A stretch of DNA of 54,644 bases from positions 1 through 54,644 of IMG/VR virus record IMGVR_UViG_3300032268_001435. The stretch is one strand, 5' to 3'. Below the pieces are notes generated by a model. It saw only the letters and a list, made by a program, of their open reading frames with translations. It did not search any database and was not told where the DNA came from. Positions 27,566-35,171 of this stretch are shown in pieces (the first letter of the stretch is position 1; every line of letters starts with the position of its first letter). A program made the translations under genes and the position numbers. The stretch is from a virus.

Positions 27566-28009
27566 ATGAAGAACACCAAGCAGCTCAACGTCACGAAGAC
27601 CCCCATCGACATCAAGCGCCGCCTGGACCTCGCGATCCGGCACCTGACCGAGACGGTGGCCCTCCTCGGCTCCCTCGACCAGACGTCCTTCCCGCCCGGC
27701 TACCTCCACGAGGCGGCCTCCCTCTCGGACCTCGCCCTCGCGTCCGTCCTCACGCTGGACACCGTCCGCCCCCGCAAGAAGACCGAGCGCAGCCCGGTCG
27801 TCGAGGCTCCCGTCACCGGGGACGCCCCCGACCTCGCTGGTCCGACGGAAGGGTTCGACACGAGCTTCGACTTCGGTGCAAATGTCGTCGAGGCAGAGGT
27901 CGAGGCCCAGCCCGAGCCGGCCCCCTCGGTCGAGGAGCTCCGCCGGGTCCGCAAGCGCGAGCGTGACCGGGCGTCGGCCGCCCGCCGCCGCGCGGCCGCG
28001 GCCGCCTAA
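27566..28009 (+). CDS. Early protein, paralog of genes 20417 and 24644, 147 aa
   Basis: N-terminal family domain (TPIDIKRRLDLAIRHLTETV, SLDQTSFPPGYLHEAASLSD), acidic middle, and a strongly basic Arg/Ala C-terminus (RKRERDRASAARRRAAAAA) that could bind nucleic acid. Longest of the three paralogs. Leaderless start MKNTK. Confidence 0.75.
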   Translation: MKNTKQLNVTKTPIDIKRRLDLAIRHLTETVALLGSLDQTSFPPGYLHEAASLSDLALASVLTLDTVRPRKKTERSPVVEAPVTGDAPDLAGPTEGFDTSFDFGANVVEAEVEAQPEPAPSVEELRRVRKRERDRASAARRRAAAAA

Positions 28010-28024
28010 AAAGTGCTCCGGGCG

Positions 28025-28053
28025 GTGCAAGCCGCCCGTGCGCGGGGTACATT
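28025..28053 (+). promoter_or_regulatory. GTGCAA-type promoter, gene 28093
   Basis: A-tract AAAAAGTG; GTGCAA (28025-28030) within the inverted repeat CGGGCGG-TGCAAG-CCGCCCG; 17-bp spacer, TACATT (28048-28053). Leader about 33 bases to ATG 28093. Confidence 0.78.
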
Positions 28054-28092
28054 AAGAGGGTAGGCAACAACAGAACAGCGGAGAAAAAAGGG

Positions 28093-28359
28093 ATGAGCAC
28101 GATCAGCACCACCGAGACCGCAGTCCTTCGAACCCTGAGCGACACTTTTGGCTACGTGGGCGTGGGCGGCCTCACAGAGGACAGGCTCCTCTCGTGCTTC
28201 GAGTACATCGACCGGCCTACCCTCCGGGCGACCCTCTACGCGCTCCTGGACAGGGGACTCGTCGAGGCGGCCGACGCCGACTGGGGCGACACCCAGGGGG
28301 TCAAGACGTGGCGGGCCTCGGCCGCCGGGGGTCGGGCCGTGGGCCACAGGCGGTGGTGA
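28093..28359 (+). CDS. Possible winged-helix early protein, 88 aa
   Basis: TETAVLRTLSDTFGYVGVGGLT, EDRLLSCFEYIDRPTLRATLYALLDRGLVEAADAD has the helix-turn-helix-wing rhythm of small DNA-binding winged helices (helix 2, RPTLRATLYALLDRG, as recognition helix). May regulate phage or host promoters. No close family recognised. Confidence 0.55.
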   Translation: MSTISTTETAVLRTLSDTFGYVGVGGLTEDRLLSCFEYIDRPTLRATLYALLDRGLVEAADADWGDTQGVKTWRASAAGGRAVGHRRW

Positions 28360-28905
28360 GGCGGGGCCCCCCTGGGGCCCAGCACAGGGGGCCCTGCCAG
28401 GGGGCTCTCAGAGGGGGCCCAAAAAGGGCGCCCTAGAGGGGGGCCCGCGGGGGCCCCCTGCATACTCAGTCCGGGGGCCTGTCGGGGGTGGCCTTAGTCT
28501 ACTCTCCCCCTCTCTCTTCCGGAGAACTTTTTACTTTTTGTTAACTGTTTACTACGACACGCTATTAACAAAAAAGCTGCACCGAGTAAAAAGGTAAGGG
28601 GCCCAATTTTCCCGTCTCTCTTCTCCGGAAATTTTTGAGGCGGTTAGTCACACTGACCTCCGGAAATTTTTGAGGTGGGAGGATGGGGTGAATTGGGGAG
28701 TGTTGGGGTAGATCGGGATGTTGGATCTTCCTAGACCCAGTAGGATGGGGAGGGGCGGTCGTATGATTGGATACATGGGGAGGCCTGTGGGAGTGTCGCT
28801 GCGTGTCACCCAGGGTCACGGACGGGGCACGACGTGGGTGTCGAGGTGGTCTCAAAGAGCCTAAGGAGAATGTACAGATCAACGCTGGTTTTTATATTTC
28901 TCAAC
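28360..28905. other. 545-bp intergenic region, repeat-rich, no gene
   Basis: First 100 bases: a cluster of GGGGGCCC-type palindromes (28361-28460). Then an AT-rich inverted repeat TTTTTGTTAA/TTAACAAAAA (28535-28544/28565-28574). Then an exact 18-bp direct repeat CTCCGGAAATTTTTGAGG (28623-28640 and 28658-28675), with a weaker third copy near 28517. It separates the early zone from the conserved gene 28906 and looks like a control or origin-type region. No frame in it is convincing. Confidence 0.5.
28623..28675 (+). repeat. Pair of exact 18-bp direct repeats
   Basis: CTCCGGAAATTTTTGAGG twice, start to start 35 bp, in the 28.4-28.9 kb gap. The AT-rich core within a GC-rich context is suited to protein binding or DNA unwinding. 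Confidence 0.8.
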
Positions 28906-29481
28906 ATGGGAAAACACGCAAGCCTTCCTCACCACCTGTATGTTAATGTGAAGAATGAGTTCCTCGGGCCCCGAATGCCGCCTGGAGTCACCTCAGGCCT
29001 GTGGCACGGGGTCTTTGCCCGGATGGGGCAGGTGATCACCTGCCATGTGATCCTCGAGTCCGGGGCCCACTGGTCCGGCTTGCCCCTGCATGCACTGAGC
29101 GTGACTGATGACTTCCACCTCGGGCCCAGGGACCTAATGCCCTGGTTCGCGATGGGCGAGCGCCTCGAGGCCTGGGATGCTGGGTACCTGGAGGGGCTCG
29201 CGGTGTGGGCACGTGCGCCCCTCGACGGGGCGGGCCGACACACCGGGATCGTGCTCGATTGGTCAGACGGCTTCTCTCGCTATCCGCAAGAGCATAAGCC
29301 GCTCTCGCTGCTCGCCCTCGATTCCGGGCAGTTCGCGCTGCTGCCGAACAACCACTTCACTGTCACGGACCCACACTTCACCCGAGATGCTGCCCGTGGG
29401 AACATGCACCTCTACCGGAGGGGAGAGGAAGTTTGGTGGGAGGGGAGTGCGACTCCCTGTGTGACGCCGACCGATGAATGA
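28906..29481 (+). CDS. Conserved T4-like phage protein, 191 aa
   Basis: MGKHASLPHHLYVNVKNEF, PRMPPGVTSGLWHGVFARM, then GRHTGIVLDWSDGFSRYPQE and FALLPNNHF: a combination I recognise as common among T4-like marine phages, function unassigned. Start at ATG 28906 rather than 28834 because the family begins there and TTTATATTTC (late-promoter-like) lies just upstream. Sits alone between two gaps. Confidence 0.75.
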   Translation: MGKHASLPHHLYVNVKNEFLGPRMPPGVTSGLWHGVFARMGQVITCHVILESGAHWSGLPLHALSVTDDFHLGPRDLMPWFAMGERLEAWDAGYLEGLAVWARAPLDGAGRHTGIVLDWSDGFSRYPQEHKPLSLLALDSGQFALLPNNHFTVTDPHFTRDAARGNMHLYRRGEEVWWEGSATPCVTPTDE

Positions 29482-29690
29482 TGGTCACATGGGTCACCCA
29501 GTGACACACCGAGGGACCGGACGGGCCTGTTTGGGTTACCAGGGGTCCCACGATCGCAGTGTCACCTCGTGTCACCCAGAGGCGGCGGCCAGGGTCCCTA
29601 TCATCTGATTCGACGGACGTCGCCGCGGTCTCCGATCTGGGCGTATACCTATCATCATGGGCCCTTTGACAACCGGGCCGAGGAGATCGA

Positions 29691-30068
29691 ATGACACAGC
29701 CAGAAGTGGGCGCACCAGCCCCCGTCCGCAAGTCCACAGTGTTAGGCCCGGCGCCTGTGAAGCCGCGCGTGCTGACGCACGCGCCCCCAGCCCCACGCGG
29801 CAGAAGGGCGAAACTCCGCGACGCAGCCGCGATGTTCTGCATTCAGGTGGTTGCCTACCTCCTCGCCACACTGAACTTTCGGGTCGTGCAGACCGGCAGC
29901 TACGCGGGCGTCGCAGTCACAGACGCGCTCCTCGCGACATTTGGCTTTCTCGTCGTGCGGCGTGTCGCCCGCTCCGAGGAGGCGTGGCACCTGTGGCTCG
30001 GCTACATGCTGGGCGGTGTGGTGGGAGGCGTCCTGGGGCTCGCCCTCTCCCTTTGGATTGGGACCTGA
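29691..30068 (+). CDS. Three-helix membrane protein, 125 aa
   Basis: Proline-rich basic N-terminus (~45 residues), then membrane helices AAAMFCIQVVAYLLATLNFR, VAVTDALLATFGFLVVRR and WLGYMLGGVVGGVLGLALS. GAGGAGATC is before the ATG. Similar small membrane proteins occur in other T4-like phages, role unknown. The preceding 210-bp gap holds repeated GTGTCACCCAG words, also present near 28802. Confidence 0.7.
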   Translation: MTQPEVGAPAPVRKSTVLGPAPVKPRVLTHAPPAPRGRRAKLRDAAAMFCIQVVAYLLATLNFRVVQTGSYAGVAVTDALLATFGFLVVRRVARSEEAWHLWLGYMLGGVVGGVLGLALSLWIGT

Positions 30069-30077
30069 TGCACTGCA

Positions 30078-30329
30078 ATGGAGCCCCGTGACCTCACCGG
30101 GCGCCTCGTGCGCCCCCGAATTGAGTCGAAGCTGAGGCTCCGGGTCGACGACGCGCTGCCCGAGTTCGCCACGTTCTGGGCGGGTCGGTCCCACGAGCCT
30201 ATCGCCGTCCCCTGGGACTCTCTTGGGATTGTGCTGGGACCCTCACCCGACGTCCGCTGCTACTGGCACGTCGCGTTCGGGGACACGATCGCGCTCGCCA
30301 AGCGGTCAGACCTCGAGCCCATTGGGTGA
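30078..30329 (+). CDS. SH3-like early protein, 83 aa
   Basis: DLTGRLVRPRIESK, then EPIAVPWDSLGIVLGPSPD, VRCYWHVAFGD, and a closing RSDLEPIG. Nearly the same skeleton as the next gene (LVRPRRD...VAVPWDSLGIVVG), so the two are tandem paralogs. Function unknown. Confidence 0.75.
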   Translation: MEPRDLTGRLVRPRIESKLRLRVDDALPEFATFWAGRSHEPIAVPWDSLGIVLGPSPDVRCYWHVAFGDTIALAKRSDLEPIG

Positions 30330-30338
30330 GCTTGATCC

Positions 30339-30367
30339 GTGCAAATTCTGCGTTGACAGTGTATAAT
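30339..30367 (+). promoter_or_regulatory. GTGCAA-type promoter, last copy, gene 30375
   Basis: CCGTGCAA (-35 hexamer 30339-30344), 17-bp spacer, perfect TATAAT (30362-30367), seven bases, ATG 30375. Rightmost copy of the motif. Confidence 0.85.
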
Positions 30368-30374
30368 TGATCAT

Positions 30375-30635
30375 ATGGAAGGAAATGACGTGATTGAGAT
30401 CGGCTCCCTCGTGCGTCCTCGTAGGGATCACTACACGAGCATAGGGCAGACGTCTCCCGAGGTCTGCGTGCTGTGGCGGGAGACCCCGCACGAGAGGCCA
30501 TCAGGCCGTGACCTCGTGGCTGTCCCCTGGGACTCCCTCGGGATCGTTGTGGGGATTCGGGGTGGCATTGTGATTGTCAACTTTCCCGTGGGCCTCCTTC
30601 GGGCGACCCGGTCCGGGCTCGAGGTCGCATCGTGA
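30375..30635 (+). CDS. SH3-like early protein, tandem paralog, 86 aa
   Basis: IEIGSLVRPRRDHYT, DLVAVPWDSLGIVVGIRGG, IVIVNFPVG, TRSGLEVAS: the clearest form of the window's barrel signature, sharing VPWDSLGIV with gene 30078. Leaderless or near-leaderless. The next gene starts in its stop (GTGA). Confidence 0.78.
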   Translation: MEGNDVIEIGSLVRPRRDHYTSIGQTSPEVCVLWRETPHERPSGRDLVAVPWDSLGIVVGIRGGIVIVNFPVGLLRATRSGLEVAS

Positions 30636-30910
30636 GCCCCGGTGACCTCCTCGTGGTGGATGCCTCCCGAAAGGGCACGCAGTCCGAAGTCTGGCTCGTG
30701 CTCGACGGGTCGGGCTTTTACACCGTCGCCCGGGAGGGCGATCTGCTCCTCCACACGGGCACTCGGCCCGACGGGTCCGACTTCCTTGCCGGGACGGGGC
30801 TCCGCCTGTGGTGCTTCATGCTCCGAGGCCAGCCGTGTCACCTCGCGGATCGCGAGCTCGAGCACGTGCGGAGGTCTCTTCGAATCCTGTCCCGTGCGGA
30901 GGCCGCCTGA
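30632..30910 (+). CDS. SH3-like early protein, 92 aa
   Basis: GTG start overlapping the previous stop. SPGDLLVVDASRKG, EVWLVLDGSGFYTVAREGD, LWCFMLRG, DRELEHVRR follows the barrel pattern. Third member in a row; coupled to the next by TGATG. Confidence 0.72.
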   Translation: MSPGDLLVVDASRKGTQSEVWLVLDGSGFYTVAREGDLLLHTGTRPDGSDFLAGTGLRLWCFMLRGQPCHLADRELEHVRRSLRILSRAEAA

Positions 30911-31260
30911 TGTCGGGTAAAAAGAAGCGGGGCGGCGCCGTGGGTCCACCGCCCGTGATCGAGCCCCGTCACCCGATCCGTGTGGGTTGTGTCTACGAGA
31001 TCACCCACTTCGGCCCGGGAGCCAGAATTGAGCTCTTCGACCCATCTGTGCCTGGGTGGATGGGCATGGCTGACGGCTCCCGGACTGTGGGCCACCTGGT
31101 GACCGGGGACACGTTCATCGCGGTGGATCGCGTTGAGACGCTCCACGGTGAGACGGACGAGCTCTGGATCGTCCTGTGCCGTGGGATCCTGGGCAAGTGC
31201 CTCCTCGCTGAGTTCGACCTCGCGTCGATCCGGCCCGTGGGCGAGGGGTCCGAGGAGTGA
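30910..31260 (+). CDS. SH3-like early protein with basic N-terminus, 116 aa
   Basis: Basic lead MSGKKKRGGA, then HPIRVGCVYEITHFG, DELWIVLCRGILGKCLLAEFDLASIRPV. Fourth in the series. Start ATG 30910 overlaps the previous stop. Function unknown. Confidence 0.7.
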   Translation: MSGKKKRGGAVGPPPVIEPRHPIRVGCVYEITHFGPGARIELFDPSVPGWMGMADGSRTVGHLVTGDTFIAVDRVETLHGETDELWIVLCRGILGKCLLAEFDLASIRPVGEGSEE

Positions 31261-31265
31261 CCAGG

Positions 31266-31520
31266 ATGTTTCCGCGTGGGACCTGGGTGGTGCACACGCG
31301 CAGTGACCTGTGGCAGGCGATGGAGCTGGGCACTGTGGTGAGGTACTCCAGCGGCGTGAAGGGTGGGAGGTACGTCCACATTCCACCGGAGCTTCCCGGC
31401 ATCTTCCTCGGGCCTCTCATCGATCGACCCGTACGCGGGCGCCGAAAGAACAGCCTCGTCCGCGTGCTCTGGATGGGGTGCGTCTTCCTGTGCAACCTGT
31501 CGGACCTGAGGCGGATGTGA
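31266..31520 (+). CDS. SH3-like early protein, 84 aa
   Basis: FPRGTWVVHTRSDLW, MELGTVVRYSSG, GIFLGPLIDRP, SLVRVLWMGCVFLCNLSDLRRM, again the strand series ending in L-S-D-L-R. ATG 31266 or GTG 31257 (which overlaps the previous stop) as start. Last gene of the operon before a palindrome. Confidence 0.7.
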   Translation: MFPRGTWVVHTRSDLWQAMELGTVVRYSSGVKGGRYVHIPPELPGIFLGPLIDRPVRGRRKNSLVRVLWMGCVFLCNLSDLRRM

Positions 31521-31572
31521 AGGGTCGCCTCGGCCCTTACATGTGTCCCTGTGGTCGAGATCGACGAGGGGT

Positions 31573-31593
31573 CGCAGGGCAATTTGCCCTGCG
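31573..31593 (+). repeat. 21-bp perfect palindrome upstream of the PilY1-like gene
   Basis: CGCAGGGCAA-T-TTGCCCTGCG. A second inverted repeat (CGATGCGAG about 31592-31600 with CTCGCATCG about 31633-31641) overlaps its edge. Could terminate the upstream operon or serve as an operator for the adhesin gene. Confidence 0.6.
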
Positions 31594-31635
31594 ATGCGAG
31601 TCGAAATCTCGCACAGTCTCTCAGAGAATTTTCTC

Positions 31636-31651
31636 GCATCGTGTGTATAAT
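31636..31651 (+). promoter_or_regulatory. Possible extended -10 promoter of the PilY1-like gene
   Basis: TGTGTATAAT around 31641-31650: a TG-type extended -10 with a perfect TATAAT; no clear -35 and no GTGCAA. Leader about 20 bases to TTG 31678. Confidence 0.45.
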
Positions 31652-31677
31652 TGTCATCTGATTACATGGAGGTCTCA

Positions 31678-34600
31678 TTGAAACGTCTTTTGTGCTACCT
31701 TACACTCGTCTCAGCAATTTTCATTCCCAGTCTGGCCCGCTCACAAGCTCCTGACATTCGCAGCATTCGACCCGCTGTGATGCTTCTCATAGACACTTCA
31801 GGATCTATGCAGTATCGATCCGGATCGACGAGCGGCGTGCTGCCGACGTGCACCGGCAGCGGCACGGGCTTGAACGAGCGAAGCCGCTGGGCGACTGTGC
31901 TCGAGGCACTGACGGGCAGCTGGCCCTCTTACACGTGCACATCTAATAATCGCAGGTCCTACTCGGGTGCCCCCGACCAGTACTATCCGCTGCCCCACTT
32001 CGTGGTGCCTCCCACGGGCCAGCAGACCGACGGCATCCTCGACACGTACCTCAGTCGAGTGAAGTTCGGCCTGATGACGTACGACAACGTCTTCGGAGTT
32101 GTTAGAGCCGGTGACCCCGACACGTATCGCTATATGGTGCCACGGACTGTCTTCGAGGCTGCTGGTTTTGATGCCACTTTCAACCGCCTGATTTCAGGGG
32201 ACTTCTCCTACGGGTCCCCCCGCGTGCTTGGATTTCCTGGCTGCGCTGGGCAGTACATTGTAGATGCGGGAGCACGAAACACGAGTGCCCCCGCCGGTGC
32301 ACTTATTGCTTTTTCAAGTGACTCGCCTGTCGCAGGACAGTCAGCAGAGGATATCAACGCGCAGATCCAAGTGCAGCTCCTCAACGCTCGTCCGTATGGT
32401 GCAACACCCACAGCAGCCCTGCTCGACGACCTGAGATACTTTTTACAGAACGACTCGTCGACTCGCTCTGGATCCGGCGGGGACCCACTCGCCGCGTGCC
32501 GCTCCAGGTATTCCATTCTAATAACGGACGGTCAGCCCAGTGATCCCTACCGCGACAGCATGAACTGTGCGTCGGCAGGTCCGACCTGCCCGGCCGGTGG
32601 GTGCTCCTGCCCGTACGAGACACCCTCCACTATTGCTTCTGACCTCTGTCGATTCAGTGCAGCGCTGGGATCTTGCACTGGATCACTGAGGGGTCTTTAT
32701 GTTGTGGGATTTGATGTGGGCGATCCAGCAGCTCAGGCCGCGCTGAACGACCTCGCATCGATGGGAGGGACTGGAAGGGCACTCATTGCATCGGATCGAC
32801 TCGCTCTGATGTCAGCTCTCTCTGTCGCTCTCGATGTTGCGGCTCCTGGCACGACCACCCGGACCAGCCCATCATATGCAACGGGCGCGCAAGCATCCGG
32901 ATCTGGCAGTCAACTTGTTTTTAACTCTGGGTTTCAGATCCCCGCATCGAGCGCTCCCGCTGGGACACCATGGAGCGGTGTCCTCGATAGAACGAGATAT
33001 GTGTGCGATGCCTCTCTTGTTCCACAGCGTCAGGCCCTGGATGCAAGTCAGGACAGCTTTCACACGATCCTGAACAGTCGAAATCTCACCTCCTCACCGC
33101 GCGTTCTTTACACAGTCGCGACCTCAACTCCAGCCCAGATGTCGGGTGTGATCACAGGGCTGTCAGAGGACCTCGCACCCATCGGATCACTTCCGAACGT
33201 GGGACCTCCCATTGGTCCTGGATGTCGATCAGGATCTTCGACAGGAACGACGCCCACAACCGTGTCTCGTCTCTCTCTCACACAATTTAGCACCACAAAT
33301 TCCGCGCTCACACCCGACCACTTTGGCGTTCCCAGCGGAGGAACTACGTCCTCTAGAATCTCACTCAAGAACGACATTATAAATTGGGTCCACGGACAGG
33401 CAGGAACTGCACGTGCCACAAATCGATTTGGTGACATCTACCACTCGAATCCCGTGGTTGTGGGTCCACCCCGATCCGATCTCGCAGATGAGTCCTACAA
33501 CCTCTTTAGGCGTCGTCCTGATGTCTCAAATCGGCCCACTGTTGTGTATGTTGGAACAAATGACGGTGTGCTGCACGCTTTTGCTGCGGAGGCAATCACT
33601 CTTTCTTCAGGTCGATTGATTTCATCCGGTGAGGAAATTTGGGGATTTATCCCACCCGCGGTTGTCCCAAGGATTCGTGCGTCGATGTCAGGACGACAGG
33701 AGCTGCTTGATGGAACCCCTGTTGTTCGGGATGTCTTCTTTCGACGTCTTCCCGGTGATGCACCAACTGCCTCTTCATCAAGCCCAGGATCCTATCACAC
33801 TGTTCTTGTCATGGGATTGAGGGCAGGAGGAAATTCATATTTTGCGCTAGACGTGACGGATCCCATTAATCCTACATTTCTGTGGCAATTCACTAGTAGA
33901 AATATGGGCCAGACGTACGCGAGGCCGGCCCTCGGCCAATTTCTCGTGGATATTGATGGCGCACTACAAGAGCGGGCGTTGGCTCTCCTCCCAGGCGGAA
34001 GGGGTGTGTCTGATGCAGTTCTGGCAGCATCTTCAACATCTTGCGCTCCACAGGGCGCGGGACCCGCGCCTGTGTCTGGAAACACTACGACAAGTAGATC
34101 ATCCCAGCGGTGCTGGAGCTGTGCCGGAAGGGATCTCTACTGGATCGATATTGCAACAGGTAAGATCGTTCAGACACTTGACAATAGAGTGTTTAATGCC
34201 CCACTCATGGGCGGCATCTCACTATTCCCTGGCGACGCGGGGACTGTCACCACGAGGGCTTTCCTGACTGACTCTGATGGCGTCATTTGGCGCGTCGACA
34301 CCTCAAACCCGAGGTACAATTCACTTTCCAATGGCTGGACAGCAGCTCCATTTCACGACATCTTCTGGGATGCCTCTTCCAGAAGCGGTATTGCCGGAAT
34401 GGAGCCTCCTGTCATCTCAACTGACGGAAATGGGCAGGTTGTGGTCCTGCAGGCGACTGGAAATAGTGATGTGTTCGATGATGGCACTGTCCTAAACAGG
34501 GTCGTATCGCTCACAGAAAGGCTTTCTTACGCAACTGTGGGAGGATCTTCCGTGGCGATTCCAACGACAGTTCTCAACTGGGAGGTTCGACTTCGACCTG

Positions 34601-35106
34601 GTGAGATTGTCACTGGACCGATGGATCTTTACTCGGGAAATGCTTATTTTGGTTCGTTCGAGGCAACGTCAGGCACTGATGCCTGTCAGTATGGTCAGAG
34701 TCGCATCTGGGGTGTGAACTACACAGCAGGAAGTGGATCTGTTCCAGTCGGATACTCATCTTACATTATGGATCGTTTTCCAAGGCCTGCGATGGAGTCA
34801 ACTTTAGGTTCTGGTGTCTACGATGCACATTTTATTGGTCCCTACCTGAACCAGATGGTTATGGGTGTGTCGGTGACGCAGCAGGTCACCTGTGTGAGTG
34901 GCACCGATGTTTTTGATCCCTATGTTGGCAGGAGATTCAATGTGTCTGAGACAGGAGGTGGCGCATTTCAGCTCACCGCACAGATTAGCGGTGCTAGCGG
35001 TGCTGGAATTCCTGGGGCTACTACAGTCCAGACAATGACACGAACGCTTCCGTCACCTGTTGCATACACACGCGTATATGCATGGGTTCCTCAAGCTGAC
35101 CTGTGA
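31678..35106 (+). CDS. pilY1: PilY1-like type IV pilus tip adhesin, 1142 aa
   Basis: Signal peptide MKRLLCYLTLVSAIFIPSLARSQA, then a VWA domain opening VMLLIDTSGSM (D-x-S-G-S, residues 39-43), and a C-terminal PilY1-type beta-propeller: TVVYVGTNDGVLHAFAAE, EIWGFIPPAVVPRIR, SYFALDVTDP, LYWIDIATGKIV. In bacteria PilY1 sits at the pilus tip, binding surfaces and calcium and controlling retraction. TTG 31678 is taken as start because GGAGG is five bases ahead and the signal peptide begins there; TTG 31651 and ATG 31666 are in frame. Composition is intermediate between the two halves. Could be a recently acquired host gene or a co-opted adhesion protein. Confidence 0.88.
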   Translation: MKRLLCYLTLVSAIFIPSLARSQAPDIRSIRPAVMLLIDTSGSMQYRSGSTSGVLPTCTGSGTGLNERSRWATVLEALTGSWPSYTCTSNNRRSYSGAPDQYYPLPHFVVPPTGQQTDGILDTYLSRVKFGLMTYDNVFGVVRAGDPDTYRYMVPRTVFEAAGFDATFNRLISGDFSYGSPRVLGFPGCAGQYIVDAGARNTSAPAGALIAFSSDSPVAGQSAEDINAQIQVQLLNARPYGATPTAALLDDLRYFLQNDSSTRSGSGGDPLAACRSRYSILITDGQPSDPYRDSMNCASAGPTCPAGGCSCPYETPSTIASDLCRFSAALGSCTGSLRGLYVVGFDVGDPAAQAALNDLASMGGTGRALIASDRLALMSALSVALDVAAPGTTTRTSPSYATGAQASGSGSQLVFNSGFQIPASSAPAGTPWSGVLDRTRYVCDASLVPQRQALDASQDSFHTILNSRNLTSSPRVLYTVATSTPAQMSGVITGLSEDLAPIGSLPNVGPPIGPGCRSGSSTGTTPTTVSRLSLTQFSTTNSALTPDHFGVPSGGTTSSRISLKNDIINWVHGQAGTARATNRFGDIYHSNPVVVGPPRSDLADESYNLFRRRPDVSNRPTVVYVGTNDGVLHAFAAEAITLSSGRLISSGEEIWGFIPPAVVPRIRASMSGRQELLDGTPVVRDVFFRRLPGDAPTASSSSPGSYHTVLVMGLRAGGNSYFALDVTDPINPTFLWQFTSRNMGQTYARPALGQFLVDIDGALQERALALLPGGRGVSDAVLAASSTSCAPQGAGPAPVSGNTTTSRSSQRCWSCAGRDLYWIDIATGKIVQTLDNRVFNAPLMGGISLFPGDAGTVTTRAFLTDSDGVIWRVDTSNPRYNSLSNGWTAAPFHDIFWDASSRSGIAGMEPPVISTDGNGQVVVLQATGNSDVFDDGTVLNRVVSLTERLSYATVGGSSVAIPTTVLNWEVRLRPGEIVTGPMDLYSGNAYFGSFEATSGTDACQYGQSRIWGVNYTAGSGSVPVGYSSYIMDRFPRPAMESTLGSGVYDAHFIGPYLNQMVMGVSVTQQVTCVSGTDVFDPYVGRRFNVSETGGGAFQLTAQISGASGAGIPGATTVQTMTRTLPSPVAYTRVYAWVPQADL

Positions 35107-35148
35107 TTAAAACAAAGCAGCCCAGAATCGTTCTGGGCTTACTTTCTC
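35107..35148. terminator. Bidirectional terminator between convergent genes
   Basis: AGCCCAGAA-TCG-TTCTGGGCT, a perfect 9-bp stem (35119-35139), with AAAACAA on the left and TTACTTTCT on the right, so it can serve both strands. Confidence 0.8.
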
Positions 35149-35171
35149 TGATTCTTTGTATGTAACGGTGG

